From positions 1 through 5,325 of the forward strand of contig JAITIH010000145.1 in the NCBI GenBank assembly GCA_031279525.1: a DNA stretch of 5,325 nucleotides, written 5' to 3'. A program made the position numbers and the translations under genes. The notes beneath the pieces were generated by a model that worked only from the letters and a program-made list of their open reading frames with translations, had not been told where the DNA came from and did no database searches. This DNA comes from Deltaproteobacteria bacterium. Its GTDB lineage: Bacteria > Desulfobacterota > Desulfarculia > Adiutricales > Adiutricaceae. Positions 1 to 5,156 of the stretch are shown here, piece by piece (positions within the stretch are counted from its first letter, which is position 1; each line of letters begins with the position of its first letter).

Positions 1-2
1 GG

Positions 3-2258
3 CTCGTCCCGCACGACGCGGCCGACGGAGCCGGGGCCCCCACCATGCCCATTCCATACGCGGACACCTTTTTGGAAAAGGCCGTGGCCACCCGCCAATC
101 CCTCCAAGCCGACCCCTACGACATCAATAACCTCCCCGACCCTTGGCAGATTTACTTAAAGGCCTTTCTACCTTGCCTCGCCGTGGTCCCCCTTTTGGAC
201 GACAAGACCTGCTACGGGGTCCTCATGACCTTGAACCGCCACCCCTTAGATCTAGGCGGGGCGGTCCACGGCCAGATCGTCGAGTCGGTGGCCAACCAGC
301 TGTCTTTGGCCATTAAGAACAATAAGCTAGCCACCGACATTAGGAAAAGGCTAAGCGTCTTAAACGTCTTAAGCGACTTGGGCCGGACTTTGTCCACCAC
401 CATAGAGGTGGAAAAAGTCATGACCATGATCCCAAAAATCGCGGCCGGGGTCTTTTTGGCCGACGGCTGCGCCTTAAACGTCTTAGACGGCCACGGCGAC
501 CGGTTGCTTTTCTCCTCCATCTACGGGGCGGTGCCGCCCTCCTATAATTTCGTCCGCTACCAAGAGGGCCAGTTCCTGCCCCCGGCCATCGCCGCCTCCT
601 TAAACCGAGACCAGCTCTTCATGGGCTATTTGCGCGACGACCCCAAAGCCCTGGATCTAACCATTAAGGAGAAAAGCCACACCTTAATCAGCGAGCCCTT
701 GATGTTCCAAGGCCACCACCGAGGCAGCATCTCCTTGTTCAATAAGCTAGGCGGCTATAGGGGCGGCTCCCCGTCCAAACCCCAGCTCTTCGACCGCGAG
801 GACTTAGAGCTCTTAAAGGCCATGAACAGCATGATCTCCGGGGTGGTGGAGAACGCCTTGACCTTTAAGGAAGTGGAAAGCCTGGCCCGCTCCAACGAGA
901 ACATGGTCCGGAACCTTTCCAACCTTCACGACGTCTCTAGCGCCATGATGACCACGGTCCGCTACGACGAGCTCATCTGGATCATTAACCAGGCCCTGAC
1001 CGTCCGCCAGGGCCTTGGCTTCGACAAAGTCTTGATCCTCTTGGTCCGGGAGAGCCAAAACGAGAGAGTCTTGGAAAGCTCCTCCTACTGGACCCCGGTC
1101 AACCAGGCCTACGCCGAGCTAGGCCAGCCGCTCTCCTTCTTCCTCCAGAAGATCGCCCCGGACGAGGCCCGGCTCATGCTGGAAAAGGGCCAGTCCATGG
1201 GCCTTTCCATCCCCATTAAGCCCGACTCCAAAAGGATCTTGACTCGGGTCATCGTCGAAAAAAAGCCCCTTTTGGGCTTTCGGGCCTTGGACACCTCCGA
1301 CGACCTAGATCTAATGGATTTCGGTCTAAGGGCCTACGCGGCCGTCCCCATGCTGGCTAAAGGCCGGGAAGTGGGGGTCATCGCCGTGGACCGCTCCATC
1401 TCCGGGGAACCCCTCACCCGCGAATGCCTAAGGGATCTGACCATGTTGGCCAACCAGGCGGGCCTGGCCATCGAAAACACCCAGATCTACGACGAGCTTC
1501 GCCACGCCAACCAAAACTTAAGCCAAGTGCGCCTCAGGCTCATTGAGGCCGAGAAACTGGCCGCCCAAGGCGAGATGGGCACCCACTTGGCCCACGAGAT
1601 CCGAAATCCTTTGGTCTCCATTGGCGGTTTCACCCAAAGGCTGCTTAAGAAAATCCCCCAAGAAAGCCCATTGCACCGTTACCCCCAGGTCATCATGGAG
1701 GAGGTGGAAAGGCTCAATAAGGTCTTAAACAACGTCTTAAACTTCTCCCGGGACGAGCGAGGGCTGGTCCGGAACTTTAAGCTAGAGGAATTGGCCCAAG
1801 AGTGCCTTTCCTCCCTAAAGCACGAGCTTAAGACCTCGAACGTAAAGGTCGAATTTCAGTGCGAGGAGAACTTGCCAAAAGTCGCGGCCGACGACCGCCA
1901 AGTCGCCCACGTCTTTTTAAACCTAATCTACAACGCCATCCAGGCCATGGCCCCCAATGGCGGGACCTTGTTCGTCAAGGTTTGCCGTAAAAAGGAAAAC
2001 GAGGCCCGCTTCGTGGCTTGCCAGGTGACCGACACCGGCCCGGGGGTCTCCGACGAGGTTTTCAATAAAGTCTTCGATCCCTTTTTCACCACCAAAACCC
2101 AAGGGACCGGCTTGGGCCTTTCCATAGTGCGCAAAATCGTCGAGCGCTACAACGGCCACATCACCGTGGCCAATCGCCCGCCCGAGTACCCCAACAGCGG
2201 GGCCTGTTTCACCTTTATGTTCCCGGCCACGACCGGCGGCGAAGGCGGTCCGTTTTGA
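3..2258 (+). CDS. Multi-GAF sensor histidine kinase (5'-truncated by window edge)
   Basis: Cytoplasmic two-component sensor kinase that should autophosphorylate on His and pass the phosphate to a response regulator not present here. Numbering from the ATG at 45: end of a first GAF domain (to about residue 94), a second GAF (about 103-275), a third GAF (about 293-480), a linking helix (about 482-510), then the kinase core. The H-box is HEIRNPL with phospho-acceptor His517. The N-box is NLIYNAIQAM (Asn630), the G1 box DTGPG at 663-667, the F-box FDPFF at 677-681, and the G2 box GTGLGL at 687-692, so the catalytic core looks intact. No membrane segment or receiver domain is visible. The frame stays open from base 3 through the ATG at 45, which has no convincing Shine-Dalgarno and falls inside the first GAF domain, so the true start is upstream of the window. 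GAF ligands cannot be deduced. It ends 43 bases before the phosphoesterase gene, probably in one operon. Confidence 0.93.
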   Translation, partial: LVPHDAADGAGAPTMPIPYADTFLEKAVATRQSLQADPYDINNLPDPWQIYLKAFLPCLAVVPLLDDKTCYGVLMTLNRHPLDLGGAVHGQIVESVANQLSLAIKNNKLATDIRKRLSVLNVLSDLGRTLSTTIEVEKVMTMIPKIAAGVFLADGCALNVLDGHGDRLLFSSIYGAVPPSYNFVRYQEGQFLPPAIAASLNRDQLFMGYLRDDPKALDLTIKEKSHTLISEPLMFQGHHRGSISLFNKLGGYRGGSPSKPQLFDREDLELLKAMNSMISGVVENALTFKEVESLARSNENMVRNLSNLHDVSSAMMTTVRYDELIWIINQALTVRQGLGFDKVLILLVRESQNERVLESSSYWTPVNQAYAELGQPLSFFLQKIAPDEARLMLEKGQSMGLSIPIKPDSKRILTRVIVEKKPLLGFRALDTSDDLDLMDFGLRAYAAVPMLAKGREVGVIAVDRSISGEPLTRECLRDLTMLANQAGLAIENTQIYDELRHANQNLSQVRLRLIEAEKLAAQGEMGTHLAHEIRNPLVSIGGFTQRLLKKIPQESPLHRYPQVIMEEVERLNKVLNNVLNFSRDERGLVRNFKLEELAQECLSSLKHELKTSNVKVEFQCEENLPKVAADDRQVAHVFLNLIYNAIQAMAPNGGTLFVKVCRKKENEARFVACQVTDTGPGVSDEVFNKVFDPFFTTKTQGTGLGLSIVRKIVERYNGHITVANRPPEYPNSGACFTFMFPATTGGEGGPF

Positions 2259-2279
2259 AAAGCCCTCGCCCTAGGCCCT

Positions 2280-2299
2280 GGCCCCCGGCCGGAGGGGCC
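2280..2299 (+). other. GC hairpin overlapping the phosphoesterase Shine-Dalgarno
   Basis: GGCCCC (2280-2285) can pair with GGGGCC (2294-2299) around the 8-base loop CGGCCGGA. An alternative left arm, AGGCCC at 2273-2278, can pair with GGGCCT at 2295-2300. Either fold places part of GGAGG (2291-2295) in a stem ending one or two bases before the ATG at 2302. It may limit initiation unless upstream translation opens it. The pairing is read directly from the sequence; the regulatory role is inferred. Confidence 0.4.
2291..2295 (+). promoter_or_regulatory. Ribosome binding site of the metallophosphoesterase gene
   Basis: GGAGG lies six bases before ATG 2302 and fixes that start. It sits within a possible GC hairpin, so its accessibility may be regulated. 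Confidence 0.7.
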
Positions 2300-2301
2300 T
2301 C

Positions 2302-3540
2302 ATGACCCCCTTTCGCTTAGCCCTTTTGGCCTATATGGTCCTCGCCCAGCTGGTGGCCTGGCTTTGCTGGAAAAAGTGGCTCAAAAGCCTTTTGGCCCGC
2401 TCGATCGTCAAAACCGTCTACATTGTCGTCAACATGGTCACCGCCCTGGCCATCGTCCAGATGTACGCCTTAGAGCTCATCCCGCCCGACCGCTTCCTTT
2501 GGGCCTATCTCTACCGACCGTCTTTGACCTGGTTTTTCGGGCACGCCATGTGGCTAGGCTTAGCCTTTATAATCTGGCTAGGATCCATGGCCTTTCGGCC
2601 CTTCTTCAGCGGCCCGCCAAAGGGACTGCCCCAGCTCTTTCGGGCCAAGAAATGGCGGCTTTCCGTGTCCCAGGCCGTTTTAATGGCCTGGCTTTTTGCC
2701 TTAGGGGCCTCCTTTTACGGTTACTGGGTCCAGCAGGGGCCGGCTAACGTCCGCCGTATCGCCATATCCGCCCCGGACTTGCCCCCGGAGCTGGACGGCC
2801 TTAGGATCGTCCACTTAAGCGACTTTCATTACGGCTTAGGCTCCGACTACCGCGATTTGTCGCGCCGTCTGGCCCAGGCCGCGGACTTGCGGCCCGATCT
2901 AGTCATCTTCACCGGCGATCTTTTGGACTCCAAAAGCTCCTTGGCCCGGGACTGGCGCGAGCCCTTAAAAGTCCTTGACCAGACCCGCTTTGGCTCTTAC
3001 GGGGTCTTAGGCAACCACGACCTCTACGCCGACAACCCCGCCGAGGAAGCCCGGGTCCTTACGGCCTTAGGAGTCCGGATCCTCCGCGACGAGGCCGTCC
3101 ACCTGCCCGAGGCGCCCTTAACCATAGTGGGCTTCGACGACCCTGGGACGCGCAGCGTCTTTTATAAGTCCGACCCCAACGCCAATAGCCTCGACTTTAA
3201 AGCCCTCGCCGGCCGTCCGGCCCCCCAAGGCAACTTCGTCATGGTCGTCCGCCACCGGCCCCAGGGCCTGGCCATAGCCGCCCAGGCCGGGGCCCAGCTC
3301 TACCTAGCCGGCCACACCCACGGCGGGCAATTTCAGTTTCCTTGGATCCCTCGCCTAAACCTCATGACCTTTTCCACGCCCTACACCCAAGGCATTTACC
3401 GCCTTGGCCAGACCGCCTTGGTCATCTCCAACGGCCTGGCCTCCGCCGGCCTGCCATTCCGGCTATGGGCCTGGCCGGAAATTGGGCTGATTACCCTCAC
3501 CAAAGGACCCAGCCGGGCCACGACTAGCTTGAGCCGCTAG
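2302..3540 (+). CDS. Membrane-anchored calcineurin-like metallophosphoesterase (YaeI/YkuE-type)
   Basis: A 412-residue predicted dinuclear-metal phosphoesterase. The N-terminal third holds four hydrophobic helices (about residues 4-22, 38-58, 77-98 and 122-143). The catalytic domain follows from about residue 160. All metal-site motifs of the family are present: DFH (Asp174, His176), GDLLD (Asp206), GNHD (237-240), RHRP (His318) and GHTHGGQ (337-343, His338 and His340). The C-terminal segment SNGLASAGLPFRLWAWPEI matches the conserved tail of YaeI/YkuE-like proteins. Family members hydrolyse phosphodiester or pyrophosphate bonds; LpxG, a lipid A pathway UDP-diacylglucosamine pyrophosphatase, is a relative, so a membrane lipid or lipid-linked substrate is plausible but unproven. 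An even helix number would put the enzyme on the same side as the N-terminus, probably the cytoplasm. The ATG has GGAGG six bases upstream. It is probably co-transcribed with the kinase upstream. Confidence 0.9.
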   Translation: MTPFRLALLAYMVLAQLVAWLCWKKWLKSLLARSIVKTVYIVVNMVTALAIVQMYALELIPPDRFLWAYLYRPSLTWFFGHAMWLGLAFIIWLGSMAFRPFFSGPPKGLPQLFRAKKWRLSVSQAVLMAWLFALGASFYGYWVQQGPANVRRIAISAPDLPPELDGLRIVHLSDFHYGLGSDYRDLSRRLAQAADLRPDLVIFTGDLLDSKSSLARDWREPLKVLDQTRFGSYGVLGNHDLYADNPAEEARVLTALGVRILRDEAVHLPEAPLTIVGFDDPGTRSVFYKSDPNANSLDFKALAGRPAPQGNFVMVVRHRPQGLAIAAQAGAQLYLAGHTHGGQFQFPWIPRLNLMTFSTPYTQGIYRLGQTALVISNGLASAGLPFRLWAWPEIGLITLTKGPSRATTSLSR

Positions 3541-3621
3541 CCTAAAAAAAAGGCCGCCGCCTTGGGCCGCCGGGCTAGCCAATGAGCCTCGCCAGTTTTT
3601 AGCCAATACCTTCCTAAGGCT

Positions 3622-3649
3622 TTGGATAAAGCGGGGTTTTTGGTAAAAT
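3622..3649 (+). promoter_or_regulatory. Candidate sigma70-type promoter (distal)
   Basis: TTGGAT (3622-3627) and TAAAAT (3644-3649) are separated by 16 bases in an AT-richer part of the 229-base gap between the phosphoesterase and the nitroreductase. The -35 match is poor. It is one of two possible promoters for the downstream gene pair, judged by eye only. Confidence 0.25.
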
Positions 3650-3692
3650 CTTAAAGTCTATCCAGACCAATTATAGCCTTGCCAATTAAACC

Positions 3693-3720
3693 TGGCCATT
3701 TAAGCTTAAGCCCATAAAAT
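3693..3720 (+). promoter_or_regulatory. Candidate sigma70-type promoter for the nitroreductase operon (proximal)
   Basis: TGGCCA (3693-3698, four of six to the -35 consensus) and TAAAAT (3715-3720, a good -10) are 16 bases apart. Transcription would begin near 3727, giving a leader of about 43 bases that contains the hairpin at 3740-3753. An overlapping alternative is TTGCCA (3679-3684) with TAAGCT (3701-3706), also with 16-base spacing. The gap has no coding potential that I can support. Confidence 0.35.
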
Positions 3721-3739
3721 CCTACCGTTATGACGGGAA

Positions 3740-3753
3740 GGCGCCAAGGCGCC
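3740..3753 (+). other. Leader hairpin upstream of the nitroreductase start
   Basis: GGCGC (3740-3744) pairs with GCGCC (3749-3753) around the loop CAAG. An alternative outer pairing is ACGGG (3733-3737) with CCCGT (3752-3756). It ends six bases before the Shine-Dalgarno and leaves that site free. There is no U-tract, so it is not an obvious terminator. An mRNA-stabilising or regulatory role is possible. Confidence 0.4.
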
Positions 3754-3758
3754 CGTTT

Positions 3759-3763
3759 GAGGA
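3759..3763 (+). promoter_or_regulatory. Ribosome binding site deciding the GTG start of the nitroreductase gene
   Basis: GAGGA lies six bases before the GTG at 3770. The protein read from this GTG begins with a textbook signal peptide (MKKFILT), which supports the non-ATG start. Confidence 0.7.
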
Positions 3764-3769
3764 ACAATC

Positions 3770-4390
3770 GTGAAAAAGTTCATTCTGACCGCGATCGCCT
3801 TATCGGCCCTTTGTTTCCTTTTTCTCCCCCCACCTTCCGCGGCCTTGGCCCAAGAGGCCAACGTCGTCAATTTGCCGCCGCCTAACCGCGAGGGGGGAAT
3901 GCCTTTAAACGAGGCCTTAAACCAGCGTCGCTCCCACCGCGCCATTTTACCCACGGAACTGCCCATAGACCAAGTGAGCCAAATCCTCTGGTCAGCCTTT
4001 GGGGTGAACCGGGAAGCCGGGAAAATGCGGACCATCCCCACCTCCCACAACCGCCAGAACATGTTGGTGTTCGCGGTCCTAAAGACCGGGGTCTGGCTTT
4101 ACGAGGCCGAAAAGAACCAACTTAGCCTTCAATTGAGAGGGGACTTCACCGGCGACTTCAGCTCGGCCCCCTTGACCATCCTTTACGTGGTCCCGGTCGC
4201 CGACGGGAACGTCGGCGGGATCCACGTGGGCCTGGCCGCCCAGAGCGTGGGCCTGACCTGCGCTTCCTTGGGCCTGGCCAACGTCGTCAAAACCACCGGT
4301 GCGGACTACTTAAAGGGCAAGCTGCCCTTGCCCTCCGGCTTCCACACCTTGGCCATCCATAACGTTGGCCAACCGTCCGGCTTGTTTTGA
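3770..4390 (+). CDS. Exported nitroreductase-fold flavoprotein, SagB/ThcOx-like
   Basis: A 206-residue protein starting at GTG (Shine-Dalgarno GAGGA six bases upstream). Residues 1-27 form a Sec signal peptide: basic MKK, a hydrophobic core, then Ala-Leu-Ala with likely cleavage after Ala27. Cys15 lacks a proper lipobox. The mature part is a single nitroreductase-fold domain of the SagB/ThcOx-like branch: LPPP (35-38), GGMPLNEAL (42-50), the FMN-phosphate-contacting type motif RRSHR (53-57), ILWSAFGVNR (72-81), PTSHNRQ (90-96) and the late helix GLAAQSVGLTCASLGLANV (154-172). Family members bind FMN and carry out redox reactions; SagB and ThcOx oxidise thiazolines and oxazolines to thiazoles and oxazoles in peptide natural products. 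There is no YcaO cyclase or precursor peptide in the window, so that specific role is not shown. Its stop overlaps the start of the ATC-hydrolase-family gene, so the two are one operon. The substrate is unknown; the fold and export are well supported. Confidence 0.87.
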   Translation: MKKFILTAIALSALCFLFLPPPSAALAQEANVVNLPPPNREGGMPLNEALNQRRSHRAILPTELPIDQVSQILWSAFGVNREAGKMRTIPTSHNRQNMLVFAVLKTGVWLYEAEKNQLSLQLRGDFTGDFSSAPLTILYVVPVADGNVGGIHVGLAAQSVGLTCASLGLANVVKTTGADYLKGKLPLPSGFHTLAIHNVGQPSGLF

Positions 4391-4854
4391 CGGGCCCGAC
4401 GATTAGCCTTCTGGCCCGGCGCCGCGTCGAAGGGGAAATTTTAAAGCCAGTGTTTGAGGTTTTAAAAGAGACTTTCGGGGAGGAGGCGGCCAAAAAAGCC
4501 ATTGGCTTAGCCATCCGGCGGGCGGCCCAGGAGTCCGGACGCCAGCTGGCCAAGGAGATGGGCGGCGGGAACTTGGCCAACTTTATAGCCCTCCAGCCCA
4601 GGTGGACCCAAGGCGAGGCCTTAAAGGTGGAGGTCTTGGCCCAAGACTCCGAGCGTTTCGACTACGACGTGACCAGCTGCGCTTACGCGGAGATGTACCG
4701 CGAGCTGGGACTTGGGGACGTCGGCTTTTTGCTGTCCTGCAACCGCGACGAGGCCTTTATCCAGGGCTTCGCCCCTGAGGTCGAGCTTAGGAGAGGCCAG
4801 ACAATCATGGAAGGGGCCCCGCGCTGCGACTTCCGCTATCGGGTCCGGCCCTAA
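4387..4854 (+). CDS. L-2-amino-thiazoline-4-carboxylic acid (ATC) hydrolase family protein
   Basis: A 155-residue soluble protein with no signal peptide. It matches the ATC_hydrolase family by recall: N-terminal ISLLARRRVEGEILKP, then the C-terminal core with VTSCAYAEMYRELG (95-108), FLLSCNRDEAFIQGF (114-128), LRRGQTIMEG and the final RCDFRYR (146-152). Cys98, Cys118 and Cys147-Asp148 are the evident conserved or candidate functional residues. The named enzyme opens 2-amino-thiazoline-4-carboxylate to N-carbamoyl-cysteine on the way to L-cysteine in Pseudomonas; most anaerobe homologues have no demonstrated substrate, and no carbamoyl-cysteine hydrolase lies here. The start is TTG 4387, overlapping the nitroreductase stop in TTGA. 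It is the only canonical start between the in-frame TAA at 4360 and the conserved N-terminus, and no Shine-Dalgarno is visible, so translation is probably coupled to the upstream gene. The family call is firm; the substrate is uncertain. Confidence 0.85.
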   Translation: MTGPTISLLARRRVEGEILKPVFEVLKETFGEEAAKKAIGLAIRRAAQESGRQLAKEMGGGNLANFIALQPRWTQGEALKVEVLAQDSERFDYDVTSCAYAEMYRELGLGDVGFLLSCNRDEAFIQGFAPEVELRRGQTIMEGAPRCDFRYRVRP

Positions 4855-4922
4855 TGGGCCATTAGCCCTAAGAGTCCGGCCGGCTAACTTAAACCGATCG
4901 GGTAGGCGTCCTGGGTTCCCTG

Positions 4923-4947
4923 GCCGCCGGGCCCCGGGCCCGGCGGC
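4923..4947. terminator. Strong GC hairpin between convergent genes (terminator-like, no U-tract)
   Basis: Bases 4923-4933 (GCCGCCGGGCC) are perfectly complementary to 4937-4947 (GGCCCGGCGGC), leaving the 3-base loop CCG. The 11 pairs are all G-C. Its place 69 bases after the ATC-gene stop suits transcript-end formation or mRNA 3'-end protection. Neither side carries a T-run, so it is not a classical intrinsic terminator. Confidence 0.45.
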
Positions 4948-5046
4948 GGGCCTCATTTGGCTCGAAGCTCCGCCCTTTGACCATTCGCGACGCCTTAAGT
5001 TAGAAATAAAAGCGGGCCTTTCTTAGCGCGAGCCCTTCAGGCCGAA

Positions 5047-5080
5047 GGCGGCCCTAAAGAGGAGGCGACCCTAAGGAGGG
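5047..5080. repeat. Imperfect 17-bp tandem duplication, purine-rich
   Basis: Units 5047-5063 (GGCGGCCCTAAAGAGGA) and 5064-5080 (GGCGACCCTAAGGAGGG) match at 14 of 17 positions. Each carries a GAGG/GGAGG Shine-Dalgarno-like core. A fragment GGCGAC recurs at 5084-5089. Function unknown; only two units are present. Confidence 0.5.
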
Positions 5081-5156
5081 GACGGCGACTTTTTGGCCAA
5101 TCCCAAAGGACTAACCCTTACCAATAAAACGCCATTGTAGTGGCCGCGGCCGAGCC

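Larger units (their letters stand above)
4855..5156. other. Convergent intergenic region without a supported gene
   Basis: About 300 bases lie between the end of the + strand ATC-hydrolase-family gene and the end of the - strand Sel1-repeat gene. The region holds an 11-bp GC hairpin (4923-4947), a smaller hairpin (GGCCG/CGGCC, 5040-5053), an AT-rich patch near 4995-5012 and a 17-bp imperfect tandem repeat (5047-5080). A weak inverted repeat TTAGCC (4862-4867) / GGCTAA (4882-4887) follows the stop of the ATC gene. I see no convincing open frame or RNA gene. Confidence 0.6.

Noticed and set aside
212..1294. Minus-strand open frames of about 61-102 codons within the kinase gene
   Set aside because: They lie wholly inside a gene with clear GAF and kinase motifs, show no family resemblance and lack ribosome binding sites; they are mirror frames of GC-rich coding DNA.
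3541..3575. A minus-strand intrinsic terminator using the A8 run (T8 on the minus strand)
   Set aside because: No stable stem directly precedes the T-run on that strand, only short GGCC self-pairing, and no minus-strand gene ends here.
3693..3708. A sigma54 (-24/-12) promoter beginning at TGGC 3693
   Set aside because: The GC of the -12 element is absent at the required 10-base distance from the GG; TT stands there instead.
3770..3814. Lipoprotein signal at Cys15 of the nitroreductase
   Set aside because: Leu precedes the Cys at -1, where a lipobox needs Gly, Ala or Ser; the Ala-Leu-Ala site at 25-27 fits ordinary signal peptidase I cleavage better.
3706..4062. A - strand frame of 118 codons over the nitroreductase start
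   Set aside because: It overlaps the signal peptide and first half of a convincing gene and has no supporting features.
4621..4956. A - strand frame of 111 codons opposite the ATC-family gene
   Set aside because: Antisense to a well-supported gene, no Shine-Dalgarno, no recognisable domain.
4712..5026. A + strand frame of 104 codons running through the end of the ATC-family gene into the intergenic region
   Set aside because: Its first half overlaps a gene of recognised family in another frame, and the product is Arg/Pro/Ala-rich with no recognisable motif, as expected of an out-of-frame reading.
5093..5140. A 15-codon TTG frame after AAGGAGGGG
   Set aside because: Too short, a weak start codon and 11-base spacing; not supportable as a gene, kept only as part of a finding.
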